Source: Hirundichthys speculiger (taxonomy: Eukaryota > Chordata > Actinopteri > Beloniformes > Exocoetidae). Taken from it: a DNA stretch of 64,000 nt. This document shows, one piece after another, positions 1 through 31,400 of this stretch. Numbering within the stretch: the first letter of the stretch is position 1; every line of letters starts with the position of its first letter. Below the pieces are notes generated by a model. It had not been told where the DNA came from. It worked only from the letters and a program-made list of their open reading frames with translations, and did no database searches. The stretch is taken from NCBI GenBank assembly GCA_018398805.1, contig JAGFBZ010000936.1, positions 248,001 to 312,000 of the forward strand, given 5' to 3'. The position numbers and the translations under genes were made by a program.

Positions 1-17575
<17,575 letters not shown>

Positions 17576-17900
17576 CTGGGCGTCCTGGAAAAAAGATCCG
17601 AGTGGAGCCGAAGAACTTCGCTGCCGTTCACTTGACAATCACGAATGGACCCATCTCATTGATATCTGTAGCCTATGCGCCCTGCCGACCCCCCCCCTCC
17701 AACACTGCAGAGGCTCCCCCAGTTTGGGGCGCTGACAGTCGAGCCGCGCCGTGGTCCCACAGCTAGAGCTCGGTGAGGATGCTCTCCGCGCGCCTGGGTC
17801 TACTCCGGGGGAAAGACGGGGAGGAGGAGGACGGTGCGCCACTTAACTGGAGTTTGTAATCCGCTGGCTCCATCGGGGGCCGCAGAGAGCGCGCGCCGTG
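17576..17900 (-). promoter_or_regulatory. cpne4: cpne4 CpG-rich promoter and non-coding first exon
   Basis: A GC- and CpG-rich block at about 17570-17960 stands out from AT-rich surroundings. On the minus strand it contains a strong donor (CAG followed by GTGAG, with the exon ending at 17576). No copine coding sequence lies upstream of 13061, so this is read as the non-coding exon 1 of cpne4, spliced over an intron of about 4.5 kb to 13081. The exact transcription start is not visible; the upper limit of about 17900 is a guess from composition. Confidence 0.5.
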
Positions 17901-17935
17901 CCATGGGAAGCGCCGCTCTCCGATCACTGTGTTTC

Positions 17936-17953
17936 AGCGCCATCTAGTGGTCG
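17936..17953 (-). promoter_or_regulatory. CTCF-like motif at cpne4 promoter
   Basis: The minus strand reads CGACCACTAGATGGCGCTG, a close match to the CTCF core (CCASYAGRKGGCRS). It lies directly at the upstream edge of the CpG-rich cpne4 promoter. Motif match only; occupancy is inferred. Confidence 0.55.
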
Positions 17954-18281
17954 CGACGGAGGCCCGGCGCCTGGAAAACTAATTTTCTGCTTCTCAGCTT
18001 TGATTGGCCGCGACTCGCTTCAGTGATTGTATAATAAGCAACGACCGCACACCTGAGACCAGTTGGCGGCTGAAGCCTCAGCACATTCCTGGGTCCAGGC
18101 TCAGATGTTTTCAAACTACGTGTCACATGAATTCTCGACTGAAATGAGTAGGCTAAATAAAAATAATTACAAAATATTGAATTTAATATCCTATGACGGG
18201 TTTAATGAGTGAGTTTCTGGTCTGGCCTCTTGTTACTGAATTCATTATCCATAGGCTATATAGCCTCGCTGAAAAGCTAGG

Positions 18282-18282
<1 letters not shown>

Positions 18283-18336
<54 letters not shown>
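18283..18336. repeat. Microsatellite (TA)n
   Basis: About 27 uninterrupted TA dinucleotides, in the spacer just beyond the cpne4 promoter. Confidence 0.98.
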
Positions 18337-18337
<1 letters not shown>

Positions 18338-18637
18338 TTTGCTGCACAATTTATACACCCTTGTCAATCTGAAGTGCACCCAAATCCTACAAGGAATTAG
18401 AGCCTGCCTTATCTCCTTAGAGGCTTAGGCCCATGTCAATTTCATTCACAAAACAAGACACTGATTTTGAAGGCAGCACATTAAACGAGGTTCTGAAAAA
18501 GAAGATTCTGATAATTTATATGGATACATTGGCCAAAATGTTAAGAAATATTGAAATATAGCGCATTGTGTTAGAGGTTATGACATCGCAGGGTTCAGGC
18601 TGTTATATGTCTATTAGTCCCTAACAGCTCTTAATCA

Positions 18638-19157
18638 GGCTCTGGAAAAAATTAAGAGACCTGTGCAAAATGAACAGTTTCTCTGATTTAACTATTTATA
18701 GATTTGTGTTTGAGTAAAATGAACATTTTTGCTCTGGCAACACTATCTACAGACAACATTTCTCCAAAATTCCAAGTATAAATGTTGTCATTTAGAGCAG
18801 TTTGGTCAGAATAACAACAACAACAAAAAAAAAGTTGCACTGTTTTCAGACCTGAAATGATGCAAATAAATCAAGTTCATGGCTGTTGAAGTTTTTTTTT
18901 TTTTTTTACAACATAATTGCTGAGGTTTTAACTTGGGAAGAGATCGGAAAATCAATATGTGATGATTAACCTTGATTTTCAATCACAGCTTTTATGCATC
19001 TTGGCATTCTCTCCATCCAGTCGGTTTGATGATTTTATACCCCCTAATGAGTTCCTCTTTAAGTAAAGTGAGGTGTGCTTGTGTTGGAATACAACAGACA
19101 CTGGAATGTCATGTCAATGACAAAAATTGTAGTGGTCTCTTAATTTTTTCCAGAGCC
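18638..19157. mobile_element. MITE with 20-bp perfect inverted ends
   Basis: The left end reads GGCTCTGGAAAAAATTAAGA at 18638. The right end, finishing at 19157, is its exact reverse complement, and the match extends to GACC. The interior carries sequence I recognise from longer Tc1/mariner-type fish elements (CAATCACAGCTTTTATGCAT, then a CTTGGCATTCTCTCCA word on the antisense side). There is no intact transposase, so it is a deletion derivative of about 520 bp. It lies directly next to the Tc1-like element that starts near 19168. Confidence 0.8.
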
Positions 19158-20259
19158 ATATATAGTTACAACCTCTATTCCAAAAACATTTGGGCACTGT
19201 ATTGAACATAAATAAAAACAGAATGAAATGATTTGCTTATCTCATGAACTTTTATTCCCAATAGAATATAAAGAACATATAAAATGTTGAAACTAAGATG
19301 TTTTTTAGCTCATTTTAACTTGATGGCAGCAACAAATCTCAAAAAAAGTTGGAACTGTAGCAGCGAAAAGCTTGAAAAGTAACTGGAGCAAAAAAAAATG
19401 AATGAAGCATCTGACAGCTAATTAGGTTCATTGGCAACAGGTCAGTAACGTGACTGGGTATAAAAGGAGCCTCTCACATGTAAAAATGGGCAGAGGTTCA
19501 CCAATCTCTGACCAGCTGGATCTACAAATCATGGAACAATTTCAGAAAAATGTTCCTCAATGTAAAGACTTTGAAGATCCTGACACCTACAGTAGACCAC
19601 AAAATATCTTCAAAAGATCCAGAAAATCAGGAGAAGTGTCTAAAGGCTAAAGGGCTCAGAAACACTCCCAGAAATCACTGTCTTTGAACACAGTTCACTG
19701 TGCAATCTGTGAATGGAAGTTAAAGCTGTATCATGCAAAGAAGAAGCCATATGTGAACAAGATCCAGAAACGTCACTGTCTTCTCTCGGCCAAAGCTCAT
19801 CTAAAATGGTCTGAGGTAAAATGGAAAACTGTTCTGTGGTCAGATGAATCAAAATTTTAAATTTGTGTACTAAACAGGAGAGACACCATCCAGCTTCTTA
19901 TCAGCAGTCAGTTTAAAATCCTGCATCTCTGATGGTATGGAGTTGTATCAGTGACTATGAAGTAGGCAGCTTATGCATCTGGAAAAGAACCATCAATGCT
20001 GGAGAGTACAAAGAGGTTTTAGAGCAACAAATACGCTCACATCCAGACAACGTCTTTCAAGGAATTCCTTGCATATTGCAGCAAGACAATGTTAAACCAC
20101 AAACTGCATCCATCACAACAGCATGGATTGAGAGGAGAAGAGTCCAGGTGCTGATCTGGCCTGTCTGCAGTCCAGACCTTTCACAAACAAAAAACATGTG
20201 GAACATCATAGAACAAAAAAAAAACCTGACAAGGAAGACCTGTGACTGTCGAGCAGCTA

Positions 20260-21859
<1,600 letters not shown>

Positions 21860-22279
21860 TAGAATCCTGACAAGAATGAGACAATATTCCTCTCCTGAAA
21901 CTCCAGCAACTGGTTTCCTCACTTCCCAGATGTTTACAGACAGTTGTTAAAGGAGGAGCAGATGCTACATAGTGGTAAATATCACCCTGTTCAAACTTTT
22001 TTTGAAAAATGCTGCTGCCAACAAAGTCAAAATGAGCTGATATTTTCCATGAAAATGTAAAAATGCCTAAGTTTCAAGATCTGTTGGGAATAAAATGAGT
22101 TTATGAGATTTGCAAATCATTGCATTTTGTTTTTATTTACATTTTACACAGCATCCCAACTTTTTTAGGAACTGGACTTGGAATTGAAGCAACTAGTCTG
22201 TGATTACTATATACATTGTTTGTGTAGCATCCTGTTCACGTGCCACCACGTGCACCTGTGTGCATCTTTGTGTGTCTGG

Positions 22280-22413
22280 GAGCCGTGGCTTTGTGCGGAC
22301 GGACCACGCCCCGGCCCCGGCGTGCCGTGCGGTACACCAGGATCGGTTAGCTGAGCAGCGACGGAGCTGCTGCTACATCCGGGCGCCCCGTTAGGTTTAC
22401 AAGCCCTGCGAAG
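22280..22413 (+). promoter_or_regulatory. dync1li1: dync1li1 CpG-rich promoter and 5' UTR
   Basis: A short GC/CpG-rich block (ACCACGCCCCGGCCCCGGCG near 22302) leads into the first coding exon. The start codon sits in AAGATGGCGAC, a YY1-like element often found at transcript 5' ends. The transcription start cannot be fixed. The block begins about 100 bp after the end of the old Tc1-like element. Confidence 0.6.
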
Positions 22414-25400
22414 ATGGCGACTTCAGGGAGGAGTGCACTATTATCCTCCACTGGAACCAAGAGCACACCGGATAACTCTAACCCAGAGGAAGATGACGGA
22501 CAGGACTTATGGTGGGCAATAAGCGACGGAGGCTGGTTTGCTGCGTTCACGGTGCTGGATGAGGATGGTTTGACAGCTAGCCTGCTAGCGAGGCTAGCTA
22601 GCATCAGCACCAGACTCACCAGTGACACAGCGGGACCAGCTCTGCCTTAGCTGCTACCTGTCAGCCGCCGTGTATGAATGAATAACAAAATGAGCTTTGT
22701 GTGGTTGTGTTGTAACGCGGCTGCTCTGTCTGCAGGTCCACCATCCTGAGCGAAGTGTCAACTCATTCAAGATCAAAGCTACCGTCTGGGAAAAATGTCC
22801 TGGTCATGGGTGGGTGTCTGTTCCTGCAGTCTCCTCACTAGCCAGCGGGCATCGTTAGCTCGGGATAGCCCGACTGCTGCTGATCATCCAGACTTAAATC
22901 TGTCCTGTAGCTAAGCTAGCTGGCTCTGAACTGATTATGCTTTTGTTGTTCGCTGGAGCATCGGGTATTAGCTGAGGTAGGGACCACAGAGACAGGTGTA
23001 TTTTTCCTGACGCACGAGCACGTGCGCGCGCGCGCACACACACAACACTTCATCATCCAGTGAGGGGAACCTGAGCAGCTATGAAACCCTGCAAGTCATT
23101 CTAGCGATTCTAGTTGCAGCTCGACTGGAGATAGCAGTGGGAGGACATAACAAAAAAACAAGAAAAACACGGTCGGTCCGTGATTTTTCTCTCGAGCGGA
23201 TCTTTATGAGAGTGAAGCAGAGAGGCTGCCTCCCTGTCCTGATCACGTCCATGCACTCACAAAACACTATCGATACATCCGCCTTAGATAATCCGCTGTC
23301 TGCTGCCCATTCTGGCTAATCGGCGACTGAGCGGCCAGTGTTGCTGTGAAGCCATTTGCTTGTTATGCTGTCCATAGCAACATCACCCGACTGTGCTTCA
23401 GTGGAGCCCCTGTCGGTTCAAGTTAATATGGCACAGAGGAAGAATGGATGCAGACTTGACCTTAAAACACTGGAAATGTCTTACTGTCAGCGCTGAGGAT
23501 GGTAATAATACCCAGATATGTGCAGACTCACGCTATATTGTTTCAGCTGTCATTTCTGTGCCACCAGTCAAATTATCTGTTGTCAATAAACAAATTCTAG
23601 AAATGCAACAATTATTTTTTCAAAATTTGTTTATTTATTTATTTCAGGGTGATTAACATAGTTTTCCAGTGATTTTTGTAAGGCAAAATATTCAGGTAAT
23701 ATATAAAAATAAAAATGTCAAAATATTTATAAGCTCCGTCTTGTCAGTTATAAACACGTTTTAATTCGAACTCTAAACAGCAATAGCAGTTGACGAGGAC
23801 GCATTTTTTTCTGAGCATTCAGTTGTGGTGATTTGGTTGGCTTTATTTCATTTTCCAATAAACTTGCAACTTAAATGGTAAATGGACTGCACTTTTATAA
23901 GACTTTCCAGACACCATCATGGTGACCCCAAAGCGCTTCACAATGGCCTCTCATTCACCCACGCACCACGCAATTATTGTGATAATCAGATTTATTATTA
24001 TGATTATTACTTGTATATCCTTTTTAGATAGGATTCAACATTAGCATGTGATTTCTTTTTTTTTAAATACTGAATTTCCTTTCAAAAACAAAAACTTTGT
24101 TGATAGACATGAAGGTAAATGCAACAATGTGCAATAATAGTCAAAGTGTTAAGATCTGAAGCCGTTTGTAATCCATGTTTTTCAGACTGATTAGAGTTAA
24201 GTGAACGCCGGAAAGTTTTATAAAACACAGAAACCAGATCTTTTAAATGTGAAGAGTGCTTTAGGTCTTATTAGGTTAAAGCAATAAATGTGAGATGGAC
24301 ACAGCATGATGTGTTTGAACTGACTGCATTTAATCTGTTTCACTGTCTGATTTTCTGTGTCAAGGTGAGGTGGGCTCAGGGAAGACCACCTTGGTTGCAA
24401 AGCTGCAGGGGATTGAGGAGTACATGAAAGGGCGTGGCCTGGAATATCTCTACTTCAGTGTCCATGATGATGACGTTGATGGTAATCAGCCACTCTGCCT
24501 GCAGTTCATAATATAAATTGTGACATCTGTGCTTTTGTTTTTACAAGTACAGAGTAGTACTATGATAGCAGTACTCATAACTACTACAGAAGCAGATTGT
24601 CTGATTGTATTAGTCTTCAACTATTTTGTGTGGGCTTGTCTGTATTTTTAGACCACACCAGATGTAATGCATGGGTGTTGGATGGAGACCTTTACCACAA
24701 AGGTCTGCAGGGAGTAGCTGTTCCAATGGACTCAATTGAAAACACGTTGCTGCTGATAACAGTGGACATGTCACGGCCTTGGAACGCCCTGGACTCTCTC
24801 CAGAAGTGGGCTGCTGTTGCTAGGGAACACATCGACAAACTCCGAATCGCCCCGGAAAAGCTGCGGGAGATGGAACACAGAAGTAAGTCATACAGAGATC
24901 TTGGATAGCTAGTATGAAAAGAAGAGTGTGTCTTAACAGAAGCACACATAAAGGTATGAAAACATCACATGGAGAAGGAGGGTTTATTAAAAGACTTAGG
25001 AGCTTTTGCCTCATAGGGTGCATATAATATAAAGGGAGACAATGTTTTCTGTGCTTGAGAGCAAATATTTGGGTATCGGAATTTTCTTACCAATTCAAAA
25101 ACATCCAAAGTTTATTTCAAATAAAGTCCTCCATTACTTTCTCTGCATTCTGGGTTCACAAGATCATATGGCCATGCTGACTATCATGGTTTCCATCATG
25201 TTCCAACTGTGTGTTGCCACGTGTGAAAGATAGCAAGAGAAGTAAAGCAAGTCTTCAGTTTTTATAGATAACAAAAGGAGTAGGGCTGGGCAAGTTAACC
25301 CGTTATTATCGCTTTAACTCATTAATTTATTAATGCCGACATTTATTTTATCGTGCGTTAACGCATGTTGCTCACATGCTTTTGTTTTGAAAAGTCTGTT

Positions 25401-28400
25401 ACTGGCTGCTGCGGAACCGGAAGAGAATTGGCAGGAAAAACATGCGGGAAAAGCTAAAACAGACACGGAGAGCGGTAAAAATCAGTGAACTTTACAGTTT
25501 GGGTATCAACTCAGGTAGCAATATTAACAATTCTGTCTGGAAAAAAAAACTTTCAAACCCCTTTGTTCGCATCATTCCTCCATTTATCATCAGATCTGCT
25601 CCATGCGTTCACTGTCGTGCTGTTCTCTAGCTGGTTACTTCAGTCCGGCTCCATCTAGTGGCGCAGATGTGTTATGACAGCTGAAAGTCTATTCCTTGAT
25701 TATAAAACAACCTCCATTTTTGAGAATATGACTTCTAGATTAAAATATCTAGAAAAAATATTGAATCAAAGCCATTTCTGGGTCACGTAAACCAGACAAT
25801 TAAATATTAAAAACAAATTCAGTCCCGTGGCCCGTTTTCTAAAATTGAAATATAAAATAACAGGCTTTTTTGTTTTTTGTTTTGTGTTAGATTAAAAAAT
25901 GAAAAACAAAATAAAAAGTCACTTTAACCTTTTAAATTTTTGATTGACAATTGAAAATGGAAAAAAAAAAAACAAATGATACATGAATAATTACGGATTG
26001 ATAAAGTTACAGACTTTTAAATGGACATTTTCATTTTAAAGTTCTCCCAGACGGAGGATTCAACAGAAACAAGGTTATTTGTAACAACTGACAAGTTGAA
26101 CTCCCCGTTAAGTTTCTGCTGTTACCTCAGAAATTACCTGTTTTAATGTTCTAATTGTGGCCTCTAGATTGTTAGCATTTTGTTGGTAGACTTCTTTTTT
26201 TTTTTTTTAAATAAAAACTGCATGGCATTAATGCCCTGGCAGTGGCAATAAGCTTTATTTATATTTATTTAACATTTTTTTAAGATGAGATTTACACTGA
26301 ATATGTGTGTTACTGACAAGTGCTGATGTTAAAAGTGTTTGAAAAACAAATGTTATGGCACTTTAGTTCATATGGCAGCAGAACATTAAAATAAAATTGA
26401 CCTTTACACTACTTTTGAATTCATTATTAAATTTTGCGTATACAATACAATTAATCGTAATTAATCAGGGAAATCATGCGATTAATCACAATTAAAAATT
26501 TTAATCGTTGCCCAGCCCTAATATATATATATATAATGTATTTGAAGCAGTTGAAGATGAAGTATAAAAGTATAATTCACACAGATAACTTGAACGTAAC
26601 AGACTCATGGTTGTAGCCAACTCATGCTACATATAATAACATTTCATTTAACAAAAAAAAAAATCACTCAAGGAGCTTCGGTAGGAATTTGGGTGCAGTC
26701 AGTACATCTAATCACACCGAAAAATCAAAAAAAAAAAAAATTTTTTTTTACAGAAATGGAAGTTTGATGTTATTCAAAAATTATTTTAAATATTATTTTA
26801 GATATTGATATAAACTTCTAAATCTGGTGGTGCTACACAAAACCCTGTGAAATTCCTCTTTGATGACCCTTAGGCTTGTGGCTACTGAAAATAAGTAAAT
26901 AGAAAATGTAAAAAAAAAAAACCCTGGTAGAAAGTACTCGCTAGTCAGGCCACTTTTCTCACACCTCTGCTTCCATTCCCTTTCTAATAGGCTATTTTCA
27001 GCACCCCTCTTGTTATTAAGGAAATTTATATTTTAAAATAAATAATTATTTAAAAAAAAAAAAAATTAACAATCCAAGGTATCTTGTTCTGAAGTGTTGG
27101 TATGTGATATTTTCCCTGAGTTCAGGTTCAACATACTCAGAGTTTGTACATAACCTTCTTTCTGAAACTCGTATGTAATTGTTCAGAGACGGGGGCTGTG
27201 TCCACAATTAACCCCTACTCATTATTTAGTGCACAACATAGTTTGCTCAAGAGTGCGTTTTTTTATTTTCTCGTACCATCAGTAATCTTTACCCAACTTA
27301 GAAATCTGACTTTTTCTCTGTGTTTTCCTCATTTCTTTTCTTTTGTGTTTTTCTTGTAGTCAAAAGTTGGGAATTCGTAGTTTTGCTGTTTAATGCCGCA
27401 TCAATGGGCACATTCACAGCACAGCAGCAGGAACACCAATAACAAAAGCTATGGCAGCAACAAAGTTATTATATAATCTAATTTAATCGTTAAAAAATGT
27501 ATTATTCTTGCAGTATCAACATGCACAACATCAATATTGCAAAAAAAAAAAAAAATAATGAAAGGTAGTTTGATAATTTCCAAGTGTTTACACTTTAGAT
27601 GCTTGATTACATACTTGACCAATCAGATGGAAACTAATATGCCAATTTACATATTACTACCATCTAATTTAGTCTTACAAGTGTCGCAGTTTTCAGTTTA
27701 TTAATTTATCTTTCATAAACCATTATTATTTTTATTGTTGATTGTTTTTTTTTTTTTTTTGTGGGCTACTTATTGTCAGAGGTAAATTTTAGCTGCAAAG
27801 TGCAAAGACAACAGCTCAGTCACTTATATATTGGTTTATCAGTCCAAGTAACATGCTTCAAAAGCCTTTGAGTTTAATGGAGGTGCAAAGCTGCACGCTG
27901 AACTCGAATAAGACACAACCAGTAGAAAAGAGGGAGTAGCAGAGTCAAGCTCCTTAATTCACACATCTTTTATAATTTAACCTCCTCCAGGTCTTCTTTA
28001 TTTGAATTTTGTTTTTCTCTTTGTAGTTGTAAAACAGTTTCAGGAGTACACAGAGCCAGGTAGCGCAGAGGAGGGCACACCGCAGAGGAGGAGTGAAGAA
28101 GAGGAGAGCGTGCTGCTGCCATTAGGAGACAACACACTAACACACAATCTGGGAATACCAGTGCTGGTGGTCTGCACTAAGGTGTGTGTACACACACATT
28201 CAGTATGAAACTGCGTTCTCATGTTTGACTGTTATCTAAGGGTCAGCTTTTGGTGTGTGCGTGATTATTTACCGCATTAGCTCACGATTCCGCACCTGAT
28301 TTCTGACACCTGCCTCTCTCCCGTCAGTGTGATGCCATCAGCACACTGGAGAAGGAGCACGACTACAGAGACGAACACCTGGACTTCATCCAGTCCCACA

Positions 28401-31400
28401 TCAGACGTTTCTGTCTACAGTGTATCCTTCTAGTAACGCAGTGTTGTTCCCCAGACGAAGGGCGCAAATGTGAGCCTTGCATGGCCTGATGAATGCTGTT
28501 GAAAAGAACAATATGTGCTTTATATGCAGGTTCTGTAGGGTATGTGATTTTCCAATCAGACGGGGATATTTTGGCCATGTACATTGTTGAACGTGCTCTC
28601 CGAACCTTCAGCTCTTTAGTGATCAAGCTTGGGGAAACAACTACACTTAAGCGAACAGCACTGCAAGTTTGTGTTTTCTCTTACCAAAGGTAGTAAAAAT
28701 CACTTCCTGACGCATTATTGATGCCAGTGGTTTGGACGCTAAAGCTATTGAACTGTTCCTTTGCTGCAGAGTGAGCCCAATAAACGGATTGAGCTGCTTT
28801 AAATTATTTGTTTTTGAGCAGCATTTTTCTCATCAGTGATGAGTAGAAACTGTAGTAAAATGTTAGGGATTATTGTATTTGAAGTGGTTGCAATTATTCT
28901 AAACTAGAATCAGTTTATTTCTAGCTATGCTGTTGAAAAAAAAAAGAAAAAAAGTTTGTCATTGTGGTGTTAGTCTTCTGTAATTAGAAATGTGCTGTTG
29001 AAAAGGTCCTTGACAGCCCTGTCAGACGGCGCCTCTCTGCTTTACACGTCAGTGAAGGAGATGAAGAACCTGGACATCCTATACAAATATCTTGTCCACA
29101 GGCTTTATGGTTTTCCCTTCCACTGCCTTGCTCAAGTAGTGGAAAGAGATTCTGTCTTCATGTAAGCCTGGGGAGTGTTTGCACACTGTCTTCTAAAGAG
29201 CATAGGCCCGTCTTCATGTGTAACACTTTCTTTCCTCCATCAGTCCATCAGGCTGGGACAACGAGAAGAAGATTGCCATACTCCATGAGAACTTTCAGAC
29301 AGTGAAAGCAGATGACAACTATGAGGATGTAATAGTCAAACCACCAGTCAGAAAGGTACAGTTAGAGGTGTTATGGAAGCTTTATGCAAACAAATCTCTG
29401 CCTTCATTACAGTGTGACACAAGTAGTTCCTGGTAAATAGACCAGTCCTCCATACCTGGTTGTTAAATAGATCAGTTTCTCACACGCTTTCTCTCTCGAG
29501 TCTGTTATGACACTGAACACTAGGAAACATCAAAGAGGCGTGGGTGTTCTTGCCAGACTTCAACCAGATTTTGCTCAATGAGCCAAAAGCAGATTTTCTT
29601 TGCCATGCTCTCTGCAAAGCTTGATGTTAGTTTTATTTTTTTTCGTCTTTATTTCCCCTTCTCATTTTCCCTCAGTCCGTCTCTTGGAGCTCACTCACCA
29701 AATCTTCCTCCACAAACGAGAGGTGGACCAATATGGGTTTTCAGTGTTCAATGCCAGTTTTTAGAAATCAGGGCTGCCGACAGCCAATTTATGATGCTAC
29801 TTTTTTTTTTTTTTTTTGGTTGATGTGTGTGGCTCATTTTTCTCTTTTCTTCTCCGTATGATAAGACAAAACATTTTCAAAAATTTCTTAACTTTTAAAT
29901 ATTTCTTGGCAACTACCAAAGTTTTGTCAGGCAACGTGAAAATGATGCTTAAAATTGTGTACGGTGAAACGTTATGCATAATTTGTACATTTAAGCTCAT
30001 CTAAGCTTAACCCACTATTAGGTGCGATAAATGTGCACATGTAATGTGTTTTTCTCCCCACACCGATGAATTGGCCCAAAAGAAAATACGGAGGTAAACC
30101 TGATTTTTAGAATGTTTTTTTTTTTTTTTTTTTTTTTTACAAATCTTTCTCTTCTCACTAGATTGTTCATGAGAAGGAAATTCAGGCTGAAGACGACCAA
30201 GTGTTTCTGGTGAAGCTGCAGGTGAGAAAACGTTCCAGTTGTGTTAATGACAGTCGATACACAAATTATTTGTTTTATTATTCCTGGGGCACACAAATTA
30301 AATCTGGCTTGATGGTCTTGATATGATAATTTTGTGCTCATTGGAGTGAGTGTGCACATTGTGCTCTAATTTGCAGTCACTGCTTGCCAAACAACCCGCT
30401 GTGACAGCAGGGCGACCAGTGGTGAGTACTCTTTTTTTTTTTTTTTTTTCTTCCACATTTTGGCTCCTAAACTGATTTAAACCTCCCTACAGTGTTTATA
30501 TGTGTGAATAAATCATATGATGTTTATAGGACACCACCAGCAGGGCACCTACAGGCTCCCCAAGGACGAGTAATCGCTCTGCAGCGGCCAATGTGGCAAA
30601 CGCCATGCCACAGTCAGGTTCGTGCATAGCCACTTTTATTTTATATTGCACCGTCAGGGCATGGCAGGTCCCTTTAACTTTAGCTCTTTAATGCTACAGG
30701 TCAGACTAGTGAAGGCGTGCTGGCCAACTTCTTCAACAGTCTACTGACAAAGAAAGCGGGGACAGGACCCGGGACACCAGGTGGTGGCAACAACACTCCA
30801 GGAACTGTACGGAAGTCAGGTGTGGACAAACTCCCTTTTTTATCTCTTTCTTTGTCTCTGATTTAAAATAAAAAAAGACAAGTTGTTTAGTTGTATTTAA
30901 AAACTGAAATCCACCCTTAGCCACCTTTAGCCTCATCTATTTGCCTTCCATCATCTTAACTGTCCTCCTTGATCCCCACTTTAGACATGATTAACTTTAG
31001 TAAACTTTAAACTTTAGTTAAGAAATTCATGTCATCCTCCACGTTCATCCAGGGACCACATGTTCATCCCCATCATCTCTTTGCTTGTTTGTAACTCAGT
31101 CAAAATGTGTTTTCTGCATTAACCACACTCAGTCTTTATTTTCTTCAGTCTATTAACACCATTCATAATGTGTGTATATATATATGTGCTAGTCAGAGGA
31201 TGCTGGCCACGTTAAGGTCTGTGTGAGAGCCAGATACTTCTCATCTATTACTTGCTTGCGTATGGCCTTCATTCTTTTGACCACCCCACCCCACCCTTTT
31301 ATTTTCTGACCATCCACTGTTTTTTTCTTCTAACAATCAAGCAGAAACAATACTGAGATCGATCCTGCTGTATCATCCATTTACTTCTTGTGCAGAGATG

